Origin: Nemertoderma westbladi | Taxonomy: Eukaryota > Xenacoelomorpha > Nemertodermatida > Nemertodermatidae | NCBI GenBank assembly: GCA_032718475.1 | Contig: JAUCBJ010005588.1 | Location: 1 to 50,280, forward strand | Length of the DNA stretch: 50,280 nucleotides | Direction of reading: 5' to 3' | Part shown: one piece after another, positions 31,424-41,587 of the stretch | Layout of the letters: every line of letters begins with the position of its first letter | Numbering within the stretch: position 1 is the first letter of the stretch | The notes under the pieces: model-generated | What the model saw: only the letters and a program-made list of their open reading frames with translations | The model's database searches: none | What the model was told of the DNA's origin: nothing | Program-made: the position numbers and the translations under genes

Positions 31424-33139
31424 CTACCCCAAAGGTAGGGTGGGCGCTACTCCTATCTGCTGCCCAATGGTAGGGGTGGGCGCTACTCCTATCTGCTGCC
31501 CAAAGGTAGGGGTGGGCGCTACTCCTATCTGCTACCCGAAGGTAGGGGTGGGCGCTATTCCTTTCTGCTGCCCAAAGGTAGGGGTGGGCGCTACTCCTAT
31601 CTGCCGCCAAAAGGTAGGAGTGGGCGCTACTCCTATCTGCTGCCCAAAGGTAGGGGTGGGCGCTACTCCTATCTGCTGCCCAAAGGTAGGAGTGGGCGCT
31701 ACTCCTATCTGCTGCCCAAAGGTAGGGATGGGCGCTACTCCTATCTGCTGCCAAAAGGTAGGAGTGGGCGCTACTCCTATCTGCTGCCCAAAGGTAGGGG
31801 TGGGCGCTACTCCTATCTGCTGCCCAAAGGTAGGGGTGGGCGCTACTCCTATCTGCTGACCAATGGTAGGGGTGGGCGCTACTCCTATCTGCTGCCCAAA
31901 GGTAGGAGTGGGCGCTACTCCTATCTGCTGCCCAAAGGTAGGAGTGTGCGCTACTCCTATCTGCTGCCCAAAGGTAGGGGTGGTCGCTACTCCTATCTGC
32001 TGCCCAATGGTAGGGGTGGGCGCTACTCCTATCTGCTACCCGAAGGTAGGGGTGGGCGCTACTCCTATCTGCTGCCCAAAGGTAGGGGTGGGCGCTACTC
32101 CTATCTGCTGCCCAAAGGTAGGGGTGGGCGCTACTCCTATCTGCTGCCCAAAGGTAGGGGTGGGCGCTACTCCTATCTGCTGCCCAAAGGTCGGTGTGGG
32201 CGCTACTCCTATCTGCTGCCCAAAGGTAGGGGTGGGCGCTACTCCTATCTGCTGCCCAAAGGTAGGGGTGGGCGCTACTCCTATCTACTTGGGCGCTACT
32301 CCTATCTGCTACCAGAAGGTAGGGGTGGGCGCTACTCCTATCTGCTGCCCAAAGGTAGGGGTGGGCGCTACTCCTATCTGCTGCCCAAAGGTAGGGGTGG
32401 GCGCTACTCCTATCTGCTGCCCAAAGGTAGGGGTGGGCGCTACTCCTATCTGCTGCCAAAAGGTAGGAGTGGGCGCTACTCCTATCTGCTGCCCAAAGGT
32501 AGGGGTGGGCGCTACTCCTATCTGCTGCCCAAAGGTAGGGGTGGGCGCTACTCCTATCTGCTGACCAATGGTAGGGGTGGGCGCTACTCCTATCTGCTGC
32601 CCAAAGGTAGGAGTGGGCGCTACTCCTATCTGCTGCCCAAAGGTAGGAATGTGCGCTACTCCTATCTGCTGCCCAAAGGTAGGGGTGGTCGCTACTCCTA
32701 TCTGCTGCCCAATGGTAGGGGTGGGCGCTACTCCTATCTGCTACCCGAAGGTAGGGGTGGGCGCTACTCCTATCTGCTGCCCAAAGGTAGGGGTGGGCGC
32801 TACTCCTTTCTGCTGCCCAAAGGTAGGGGTGGGCGCTACTCCTATCTGCTGCCCAAAGGTAGGGGTGGGCGCTACTCCTATCTGCTGCCCAAAGGTCGGT
32901 GTGGGCGCTACTCCTATCTGCTGCCCAAAGGTAGGGGTGGGCGCTACTCCTATCTGCTGCCCAAAGGTAGGGGTGGGCGCTACTCCTATCTACTTGGGCG
33001 CTACTCCTATCTGCTACCAGAAGGTAGGGGTGGGCGCTACTCCTATCTGCTGCCCAAAGGTAGGGGTGGGCGCTACTCCTATCTGCTGCCCAAAGGTAGG
33101 GGTGGGCGCTGCTCCTATCTACTTGGGCGCTACTCCTAG
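31424..33139 (+). repeat. 36-bp minisatellite with 705-bp higher-order structure
   Basis: There are about 47 tandem units of 36 bp. Each contains GGTAGGGGTGGGCGCTACTC and then CTATCTGCTGCCCAAA, with few variants. Because 36 is a multiple of three, two forward frames and a reverse frame stay open, giving repetitive open frames that I treat as by-products. A larger unit repeats: the variant GACCAATGG at about 31858 recurs 705 bp later, and 705 equals 19 full units plus one 21-bp short unit (CTACTTGGGCGCTACTC junction near 32286 and 32991). Confidence 0.92.
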
Positions 33140-33146
33140 CCCAAGT
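33121..33146 (+). other. Perfect inverted repeat closing the minisatellite
   Basis: ACTTGGGC (33121-33128) and GCCCAAGT (33139-33146) flank a 10-base loop exactly at the array's right edge. Confidence 0.6.
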
Positions 33147-33525
33147 GTTGCTCCCAGTAATTCAACTGATCCTCATTTTATCGAGCCATGTAAGGCCGAT
33201 TGTACCCTAACGGTGCTGAACCTACAACCAATAGATTGTAAGCCAGGCCCCCAATAAACTGAACTATCCCGCTTTCTTCGAATTCAGGATTAGTATTTCA
33301 ATAAAATTTATTAACTCACCCAACGTTACATCATTTGGTGAGGAAGAGGTATTGAAAAAGTTTAATAAAGTAAACAGTAAAAAAAACTAAAAAATTTGAA
33401 AGTGGTGGCTTAGAGCTCTTGCTACCAACCAGTTTTATTGAACAACTGATGGTGATTACAGTATTAATCAATAAACAATAAATTAAACCAAAAAATGCCA
33501 AATGCGAAGTATTTCAACGACATAC

Positions 33526-33714
33526 CTTCTCCTCGTTATCCTTTTCGAAAGAGTTCATTGTGTTAGTTATATTGTCAAGAGATTTCCTAATCTTTACAAT
33601 ATCATAGTTGTTTCCACCAGTAGATGATGACGGCCCATCTACGAACGCCATGTCTTCCTCTGCTAACTCAGCCCTGACAGGTTCCATTCCTAGGATCACT
33701 TCAGGATTAGCCAT
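33526..33714 (-). CDS. Candidate first coding exon of an unrecognised host gene
   Basis: The minus-strand ATG at 33714 has a strong initiation context (GCGACCATGG). It opens 63 codons (MANPEVILGMEPVRAELAEE...) ending GAGAAG just before GTATGT, a good 5' splice site at phase 0. Upstream on the same strand, TTTTCTTAATATATTTTAG at about 33779 is a plausible 3' splice site for a preceding 5'UTR exon. The peptide is acidic, then has an amphipathic stretch (IRKSLDNITNTMNSFEKDNE) that could start a coiled coil. I do not recognise the family. The next exon would lie at lower coordinates, but the minisatellite follows and I found none. Unlike most frames here it is not part of a known repeat. Confidence 0.4.
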
Positions 33715-33778
33715 GGTCGCACTCAAACCGGCAGCTAAACTCATCCGCCTTTGGCTCACGTGCTTCGAAGTAACCACT

Positions 33779-34151
33779 AAAATATATTAAGAAAAGTACA
33801 AAGTTAAAGAAAAAGTCTTAATAATTCGTTTCAAAGAAACTCTAATAAATATATATATATATAAATAAATATATTCGCTGAGGTTTTTTAAACTCGAGGT
33901 TATATTTATTACGATATTTGTACTGCGCACTTAGTGGTGGGTAAATTTAACTAATAATTAATATATTATATATTGCTATAATCATAGAATTTTCATTCAA
34001 GTTTATATACTCGTTTTGTTACCTCCATCTATCATGCCGCAATACAATTTGGTAAACAATTACGTATTTAATCCAATATAATTGTTTTCTAGAAAATTAA
34101 AGAATAGTAAGTAATTTATAGAAAATAACTATTTAGATGTTCAATGTAGTC
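33779..34151. other. AT-rich intergenic, no gene seen
   Basis: It contains a short (AT)n/(TATA) stretch near 33848 and nothing else recognised. Confidence 0.4.
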
Positions 34152-34168
34152 TTCAATATGTTCAATAT

Positions 34169-34429
34169 TCAAGCAGCAGCTTGGTCTAGTGGTGACATTA
34201 CTGGGCTTCCGATTAGGGAGCCCTGGTTCGATCCCTAGATGGGGCAGCACTGTTTGGGCACAGTGCTTTAAATGCTGCAGCCTAGCCCAATCCCGGCTTT
34301 CATCCTTCAGTGGTCGATAAATGGGAACCAAGGCAACTTGGGAAACAGAGTGGAAGGGTTTACTGTGGAAGATCACCCAAGGTGGTGAACAGGCATTCCT
34401 TGGCTTAACGAGCCTAAAAGATTCTCCCA
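34169..34429 (+). mobile_element. tRNA-derived SINE
   Basis: An internal Pol III promoter is visible: A box TGGTCTAGTGG (34182-34192) and B box GGTTCGATCCC (34225-34235), with tRNA-like spacing. About 190 bp of non-tRNA body follow. TTCAATATGTTCAATAT at 34152-34168 and 34430-34446 is a 17-bp target-site duplication. The element therefore spans about 261 bp. Confidence 0.85.
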
Positions 34430-34446
34430 TTCAATATGTTCAATAT

Positions 34447-34860
34447 AAAGCAATATATGCAGACAAACTTGGCCATAGCGCAAGGTGTGCACAAGAGCAC
34501 CGAATGCAGAGTGGGGAGATTGATGAGATCCAGATACAGACATGGGGTGGTTGGCGACGTGCCCTCGTCTCAGCTCTATTGATTAATCCAACTGCATATG
34601 CAGCATTGGACATAATAGATCTAATATACAACCACATCATCTGTTGCCACCACTCATGTTCTGGAAGACTGGCTGAGAGGTTTCATAATGAGGCTCTGAT
34701 GTGTGTTATTCACCAACTAGTGTTGACCCAGTAGAGGAGGTCGACAATTTCTATCACAGCTACAAGAAGCTACTGATGGAGTGGATCAGCATGCATTCTT
34801 ATCTTTCATGGATGATTTTAAAGCCTGTCTCCATCCTTCCTGAACATCGCCATGGATCTA
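34447..34860 (+). pseudogene. RTE-like LINE endonuclease fragment
   Basis: It is closely related to 18370-18754: QEHRMQSGEIDEI, INPTAYAALDIIDL, CCHHSCSGRLAERF. The DNA then reads across GATCAGCATGCATTC without interruption, which gives the empty site for the DNA transposon at 18755. Frameshifts are present and no RT follows. Confidence 0.75.
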
Positions 34861-34889
34861 CAGCCTTAGTGCCAATTCGACCAACCTAC

Positions 34890-35171
34890 ACCTGTACCAC
34901 CCAAGGACAAAATTGACATAAGACTTGGTTTCCCATATGAGGAGGGCCTCACTGAAAGTTTGGAAAAACTCAGTGCTCTCTATGGGGTGGAAACTTACTT
35001 TGTACCGGGGCGGAAGTTGGCATCTTTTCTGCTAAAAGTTCATAAACCGGTGACTGATCATGGGGGCGTAGTATATAGGATCCCATGCGAATGTGGGCTA
35101 ACATATATAGGTGAAACTAAATACAGTATGGATATCCGTTTAACGCAACATGACAGTGATGTAAGGAAATG
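34890..35171 (+). pseudogene. Penelope-like element: RT tail and GIY-YIG endonuclease, 5' part
   Basis: The frame reads PPKDKIDIRLGFPYEEGL, then KLASFLLKVHKPVTDHGG and VVYRIPCECGLTYIGET, the GIY-YIG pattern (VVY at 35068, YIG at 35104) with the CxC pair usual in Penelope-like endonucleases. RLTQHDSDVRK follows, then the reading is broken by a LINE. The missing end of the domain lies at 37109-37318. Confidence 0.8.
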
Positions 35172-36887
35172 TGGGGAAACTGGTTGTTGTTCTTTTTATC
35201 TATATTTAATATTATTTTCAATTTTAATTGGTACCCAATATCATGGCGAGATAGTAAACTTATTATTATATTTAAATCAGGTTGCCGAATGTTATGCGGC
35301 AATTACAGGGGCATATCGATTATGACAACGTTAGCGAAAGTATATGATCTAATGTTAAATGCAAGAATTATGCGTTGGTGTAACATTGATAAATGTCAGG
35401 CTGGTGGACAGCCAGGCCGTGGCTGTACAGAAAATATTGTTACTCTACGATTAATAATCGATTATGCCCTTTTTAAGTCGGAAAAACTTTATGTCATTTT
35501 CATTGACTTTAGTAAGGCATACGACCGAATCCCAAGAGATTTGCTTTTGGAACATTTAAAATCACTAGGTTGTGGTAAGATTATGCTATTGGCCTTAAAA
35601 GCGGCCTATATTTGTACCAAAAATATACTGAAAAATGCAATAATTATTACATTAATAGGAGTGCGTCAGGGGGCTCCGACTAGCAGTACACTTTTCTGTA
35701 TATATATAGATAGAATGGTAGCCATGATTAAATCCGCCGTTGCTCGTGATGGATTTTTAGGTTCACTTCATGTTTTATTATTGATGGATGATACCGTCAT
35801 TTTTGCAACTACCCGTGCAAATGCAATTTTGAAACTGCAAGCTCTTAACAACTTCTGTAAATTGTCTGGCATGTTGGTTAATGAAAAAAAGACCAAATTC
35901 TTTGTAATAAACGGTGAAAAACGAGACAAAATTGCGTTTCAGAATATAATTGAAAATGTTACAGTACAACACTGTTCTAGTTACTTATATTTAGGAGTAT
36001 ATTTTACATCAGAGGGAAATGTTAATACTAGCCTCGCTTTGCAACAAAAAAAGTGGGAAGAATCTGCAAACAAATTTGCCATATTTTGTGCGGCAAATAC
36101 TAATATGTCTTTTTATATTAAAAAACAAGTCTTCGAAGCTGCGGTTCTTTCTGGCTTACTGTATGGATGTGAAGCCTGGCTAACAAATAATATAAAAGCA
36201 GCTTCGAAGTACTACACTCGTATGGTAAAAACCCTGCTAGGGGTTAGAGTGCAAACGCCTATTGATTTATGTCTTTTAGATATTGGTGCACCAAATCTTG
36301 ATTTTTACATATTACGTGCTAGGAAAAGATTTATTAAAAAAATGTTCAAGGATGTGGATCTGGATATGACTATTCCATTTCACAAAGTCTATCAGATCTG
36401 CAGAGATGCGAATACTCCTGGTTACAAACTTCTTTTGTCGTCTGCTAAATTTAGTGAAAAGTGTGATCCTTCATTGCAAACAGTTACTAAAATTAATAGT
36501 AAACCGGTATCTTCAACGAAATTTATGACATACCGTAGTGAAATAAATAAGATGTTACAACCACATCCTTTGTATAATTGTAGCACTCCATATGTCCCGG
36601 ACTTCTATAGGCTAGCATTCAGTAGACTTCGGTTAATGTCACACCGTTTGGCAGTAGAGACGGGGCGTTGGTCTAGAAAACCCAGAGACATGCGCGTTTG
36701 TCCGTGTGACAATGTCTCTATACAGACCGAAGCTCATGTGCTGCTGCATTGCCGTCTATCCGAATGCCTACGTTTAGAAGCTAGGAAAGTGTTAAATATG
36801 TCGTGCTTAGATGTATTGTTAAACTCTAATGCAGATTACGTAACATTATGTAGATATATATATAACGTTTTGGATATATATGCATGA
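35169..36887 (+). CDS. LINE reverse transcriptase (5'-truncated ORF, still open)
   Basis: An open frame of 572 codons; the ATG at 35169 is incidental, since LINE sequence starts a little later. RT motifs: CGNYRGISIMTTLAKVYDLM, YVIFIDFSKAYDRIPR (Asp ~113), GVRQGAPTSSTLFCIYIDRM, and LMDDTVIFA (catalytic pair Asp ~207-208). YLYLGVYFTSEG and LLYGCEAWLTNN follow. The C terminus has a Cys/His cluster (CPCDN...HVLLHC) at ~525-545. The N-terminal endonuclease is absent. The LMDDTV box is shared by a LINE type common in marine invertebrates, but I cannot name the clade. With no start region it is probably not expressed. Confidence 0.8.
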   Translation: MWGNWLLFFLSIFNIIFNFNWYPISWRDSKLIIIFKSGCRMLCGNYRGISIMTTLAKVYDLMLNARIMRWCNIDKCQAGGQPGRGCTENIVTLRLIIDYALFKSEKLYVIFIDFSKAYDRIPRDLLLEHLKSLGCGKIMLLALKAAYICTKNILKNAIIITLIGVRQGAPTSSTLFCIYIDRMVAMIKSAVARDGFLGSLHVLLLMDDTVIFATTRANAILKLQALNNFCKLSGMLVNEKKTKFFVINGEKRDKIAFQNIIENVTVQHCSSYLYLGVYFTSEGNVNTSLALQQKKWEESANKFAIFCAANTNMSFYIKKQVFEAAVLSGLLYGCEAWLTNNIKAASKYYTRMVKTLLGVRVQTPIDLCLLDIGAPNLDFYILRARKRFIKKMFKDVDLDMTIPFHKVYQICRDANTPGYKLLLSSAKFSEKCDPSLQTVTKINSKPVSSTKFMTYRSEINKMLQPHPLYNCSTPYVPDFYRLAFSRLRLMSHRLAVETGRWSRKPRDMRVCPCDNVSIQTEAHVLLHCRLSECLRLEARKVLNMSCLDVLLNSNADYVTLCRYIYNVLDIYA

Positions 36888-37091
36888 AATATCGTTTAAT
36901 TACTTCTGTGTATTATTGAATACTATATAATTATATATGATTGAGTATTGGACTATTCTAGAATTTAAACTGGTGACTACTGTGCCCATAATTGAACTTT
37001 AAATTTGTATTTATATTTGTTGATTTGTGTATTATGGTATGTATATTAACTCTACAATAATAGAATTGTCAATAAACAATAATAATAATAA
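35172..37091 (+). mobile_element. 5'-truncated LINE inserted in the Penelope endonuclease
   Basis: It lies between the two halves of the GIY-YIG domain. Its 3' end is CAATAAACAATAATAATAATAA, a short-repeat tail. The exact 5' boundary lies between about 35172 and 35230. No clear target duplication was seen. Confidence 0.75.
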
Positions 37092-37108
37092 GACACGGTA
37101 GGTACTAA

Positions 37109-37318
37109 GCATCGGATCTAGCAGCTCACCATGTAGATACTGGTCATGTGCCAAGTTTTGAGTTAGCCGAAGTCATAGGTAGACAAACCCAGTTACGTAG
37201 GAGAAAAATCTTAGAAAGTCTTAATATCCGATTATTAGGGGACAAAGCTATTAATAAAAGGACATCGTTGGACGTTGACCATTTAAGTGTAGGGGCATTA
37301 CAAAAATATATGAACTAA
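37109..37318 (+). pseudogene. Penelope-like endonuclease, 3' part
   Basis: It resumes the GIY-YIG domain after the LINE: ASDLAAHHVDTGHVPSFELA, RRRKILESLNIRLL and HLSVGALQKYMN then stop (37316-37318). The H...H pattern and the final R..E..I segment fit the C terminus of Penelope-like endonucleases. Confidence 0.78.
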
Positions 37319-37568
37319 TATTTGTAGTACATTGTGTGTATGTGTGGGTGAATGTGTATTTTATCTTTCTGTGATTGTGCCAATTGTTTGTATTATACTG
37401 TATGTTTAGTACTGTAGTTGTGGTCTCATGTAGTGTTTTTGTATTATAATGCTTTCATGCTATAATATACTTTAAGTTACTGTATGGTGGTTATTTTTCT
37501 TGTCAGTCAGTGTATTGGTTATTTTCAGTATTTTGCAGTATTACAACTTAGGTTAGTACAGGGTTGGG
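37319..37568. other. Spacer, no gene seen
   Basis: GT/TA-rich sequence between the Penelope relic and the outer LTR. Confidence 0.4.
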
Positions 37569-38297
37569 TGTAAAAGCTTTTGCGGACAAAATAAGTCATT
37601 TTGAGCAATGCGCTGAAATACTCTAAAGGACTTATAAACTTATGCAACAACGCGTCTGTCCAAACTCAGAGCTGAGATGACGAAATCTACCAGCTGTTTC
37701 TTTGTACGTAGGACTTGTGTTATTTGTTGACATATTTCAGCCAATCAGCGCGATCTCCCTTTACCTGTGCTCTGTAGCCTTTGTAAAATGACGCAGTGCG
37801 GCAAATTTCTCAGAATTCATTCATTCTGATTATCTGGCTGTTCTGATTTCGCCCGGAAACATCAGTGGCTTGAGAGAGTCATAAGAACGCAAATCTATTA
37901 ACGCATCATGTAATTCATACATCAATTCATACCGCAATTCTGAATTCTGATACTGCAACACTGCTGTTGCGCCGCTAACACCGTTTTTTACTGTTTTATA
38001 CTATTATTAGCTGTTGTTATATATTAATGGATGTTATATTTGGAGAATACTGATGAATAACCGTTAAATCCCCCTTAACTTTCTTAATTACTGAGGTAAG
38101 CAGAAAGGTGTATCAGTAGCAATTGTGGCTCAATTTATAGTGGTCTGTATGAATTTAATGCTATTTCATAACCCCAACGTATGTGAATTGCAATACTCCT
38201 TATATAGTATATATGACCTAAATCGGTGACAGTCGGCAGATCAGTGTGTGTTAGTGTGAATATTGGTACAGAAATTGTGTGTGAAGGTTAATAAAGC
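37569..38297 (+). repeat. Older BEL/Pao-family LTR, left part, interrupted by element 2
   Basis: It starts TGTAAAAGCTTTTGCGG and aligns with the solo LTR (26949 onward) up to GGTTAATAAAGC, where element 2 begins. The continuation (CATTCCTAAAGAATGCGCC) appears after element 2 at 50144. AAAGC at 38293-38297 is one arm of the target duplication. Confidence 0.88.
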
Positions 38298-39419
38298 TGT
38301 AAAAGCTTCTGTGGGATATAACTGGCCCTTTTGCTTCGCAATCCAGTTTCCCCCCTGGCGCTGAAATACTCTAAAAGGCTCTCTAACTATATACATATAT
38401 TCCCCTCGCCCGCAAGGTACCGTTATAGGTGTTTTAACGGACATAAAAGTCATTCTTCTATATATGTGTTTTGGCGGACATGGTAAGGCAAAAAACCCGC
38501 AATGTACCAAATACCTTTACACAGCTTAGCCGTGATGATTCATATTACGACATCTAACAGCTGGTTGCTGACATGGAAACAGCCATTGGACACATGGTTC
38601 TTTGTTTAGCTTAAGCCAATCAGAGCGATTTTTTCTGTCGATGTGGAGCTTTTCGGCCGATCATACTAGGAGTGTTCAGTCTTACTGTTTTTTCTTGATA
38701 CTTTGTGTTGTTTGTATCTAGGCCAGGAACACCGGCTCTAGAGTCAATTCGTTTTCATACTTTAGAAGAAACATTAGTAGGCTTAAGATTATAGAGCGTA
38801 TAACTGTTATCGACTCAATCAGCACATACATTCATATCATATCTTAACCTACCGTGTTAATGCTTTTACTGTTGTCATATTTTGTATTAGTTGGTCGAAT
38901 ATTATTTGGAGAACATATATAAAGAACCCAAATTTCCCAATTTTCTTGATACACTACAGGTTAGAGAGACGGGTTATATATAGCGATTGCGACTTATATT
39001 ATTGTGGTTTGTAGTGAATTTAATGCTATTTGATAAGCACTACATGAATCCGTTGCTGTTCTCTTTATATATGATAAAATTCATTGACGGTCGGCAAATT
39101 AGTGAGCAGTATTGTGTGTTACCGGTAGTGTGCATGATTGTGACTGATAACTAAGCATTTCCTAAAGAATGCGCCTCATACGTGAATCATAAGCCTTACC
39201 GACTTACCGTTGTGATTAATATAAGTCATATCTCTGTTTACTTAGATAGAGCGCCACGTCCTAAAGGAACTGTTAATATTTTCCCGAAAGTAAATAATAT
39301 TAGTCAGAAATTTATTAACGATCAATCGAATAATACAATACAGTAAGCTTACACTGCAATAATAATCTAAGCCCTCAGAATCCAGTCTCCCGGGTATATC
39401 CAGCGGGTGAATGGACGCG
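38298..39419 (+). repeat. 5' LTR of element 2, lacking its last ~133 bp
   Basis: It is nearly identical to 48889-50005, then breaks off after GAATGGACGCG. The missing part includes the terminal hairpin and the LTR end. The deletion also takes the primer-binding region and about 300 bp of leader, and must postdate or accompany insertion. Confidence 0.88.
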
Positions 39420-39660
39420 TCTTGGTAGGCGAATGGTAGGTCTTAGTATTTAATCAGGGACGGCCGCCCTGGTTTTTTATTGAGATTTTACTTATTTCTG
39501 TCGATTTTATTTACATGTAAGTTAATATTGAGCTGAAGACGTGTAAGTCTGCTCAGATTGTTCAGATAATTGTAGGCCGGACTGTTGTCGGATTGTTGTT
39601 GGGTTTGGAGAGATTACGGCGTGTGTAGAGTTTGTCCGATAGAGTGCCAGTTAGTAAGTT

Positions 39661-39690
39661 GGGGCAGCCATAGCTGTAAGGTCAATCCCC
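39661..39690 (+). other. Leader hairpin, element 2 unit 1
   Basis: GGGG, CAGC, loop CATA, GCTG, then CCCC at 39687-39690. The stems are those of element 1; the loop differs. Confidence 0.58.
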
Positions 39691-39948
39691 TCTTAAAGAA
39701 TAAGTCGTACTACCGTGTTAGAACGCATACTAACTAACCATTTTGGAATCTGCACATACTGTAGTTTATTTAGGCTTGACAGTATTCTGCCAACGTTTTG
39801 GCCTGTGTTTGTTTGTGTGGTCTGTTCAGGTACCGTAATAGTTATTACTCAGATATTTTGTAGGCTGGATCGTTGTCTAGCTATTATTAGGTCTGAAGAG
39901 ATTGCTGCGTGTGTAGAGTTTGTCTGATAAAGTGCCAGTTAGTAAGTT

Positions 39949-39978
39949 GGGGCAGCCATAGCTGTAAGGTCAATCCCC
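39949..39978 (+). other. Leader hairpin, element 2 unit 2
   Basis: Same stems and CATA loop as unit 1, about 288 bp downstream. Confidence 0.58.
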
Positions 39979-41587
39979 TCTTAAAGAATAAGTCGTACTA
40001 CCGTGTTAGAACGCATACTAACTAACCATTTCGGAATCTGCACATACTGTAGTTTATTTAGGCTTGGTGGTAGTCTGCCAGCGTTTGGTTTGTATTTTGT
40101 TTGAGTATTCTGTACGGGTAGTGTAATATTTATTATTCAGAGTTTATGCGATTATTCGCAACATTCATGTCCCCAAGTTTATTCCTACAGTAATTGTGTT
40201 TGTTACACATACCGTTATAGTTAAATTAACCCCGGTACTAAACGGGCTGCTTGGCGTAGGAAAAGACTGGTGACTTTGTGCTTCGGTCACTCCAGCAGAT
40301 GCTGTGGTTCTTTTAACTGTTCAAGTATATTTAACTACTGATTATTTGTTGTACCAGTACTTGTACCTAATTTAGGGTTTAGTGTACAGTGCTTTCCGAA
40401 GTAATTAGTGTGTAGGCAGTATATTTGTGTTGTAAAGTGGTTAATAGGCACGTTGGATCTGGTAGTCCGCGGTAATTAACTTCCAGGTAGGAACACTCCG
40501 TGATACATAACGTAGTACCTATAGCGATACGGCTATAGGTCGTCAGGCGGTGGTATTTTTCCTATCTGGACAACGCAGTATATTGACTACTGCTTTATTA
40601 TTTTCAAATACCGTAGTACCCTGTCCGTTGTAATAACCAGAATTCTAACCCTTTGTTAGGCTGGTTTGTAGACTTCCTGTAAAATTACCCTAAAATGTCA
40701 TACGTAATATTTTGTTGTGTTTTAATTAGAGAATTAATCTCACCCGTATCGTACGTAATTTGTAGTATTAAGTAACTTAGGTAAATTAGAATTATCTGTT
40801 TTAGTGTCCAATAAGTAGCACTCCACTGAGAGCGTACAGCTTCTGTGTAGTGACTCCCCCCAGAAATAATAACATTTATTTCAAATATTGATAAAACCCA
40901 TTTTAAACGGGTATATATATATTATAAATCAACTCAAACGATTTATAAATAGTAGGCCTGCCATACAACAACTAGGTCTCCATATCAGTTGGACTACTGC
41001 TTAAATAACGGTAATAAAGTAAGTAAAGTAACCAAGTAACCCCTAACATTCAGAAATTCAATTATTTTAAAATAATTGACATACCGGTATTTACAATAGG
41101 CTTATTATATTTATTCTATAAATTTAGGCTGAAATCATACCGGTACTCTGTAATTAATTCTAGTCCAGAATTATACTTATATACTATAAGTGTAAGCTGC
41201 ATACCGGTATTCACGATAGGCCTATTATATATTTATATATATTTGTGCCAAAATTATATACCTGTATTCTGTGATAATTCTAGTCTGTAATAATTATACT
41301 TATATATACTATAAGTGTCAGCTGTATACTGGTATTCACGATAGGCCTATTATATATTTATATATATTTGTGTTAAAATTATATACCGGTACTCTGTGAC
41401 AAATCTAGTCTGTAATAATACTTATATATATACTTTAAGCATACCGGTATTCTAATATATTATATATATATCACGCTACACTGAGTAGCAGTATCGGTAA
41501 TTAATTATTAGGCTAACAGTGATACTGAATTACTAGACTTGCTTTAACTGTATTTATAGCCGTAGGCATTCAACTGTGTAAACAAAC

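Larger units (their letters stand above)
39420..41587 (+). other. Leader of element 2
   Basis: It is noncoding and starts with about 60 bp of unmatched sequence, then aligns with 1385-3363 of element 1. It holds the duplicated block with two hairpins (39661-39690 and 39949-39978, loop CATA) and the alternating ACCGGTATT array at about 41080-41480. The frame at 39715-39927 is incidental. Confidence 0.7.

Noticed and set aside
31424-33139. CRISPR-like array because of regular 36-bp repeats
   Set aside because: Units are directly adjacent with no unique spacers, and the context is eukaryotic; this is a minisatellite.
31218-33257. Long repetitive open frames across the minisatellite on both strands (up to 397 codons)
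   Set aside because: Unit length is a multiple of three, so frames stay open automatically. Several frames are equally open and none has supporting gene structure.
34173-34250. A functional tRNA gene
   Set aside because: A and B boxes are present, but the cloverleaf is degenerate. The unit continues into a 190-bp body and is framed by a 17-bp duplication, so it is a SINE.
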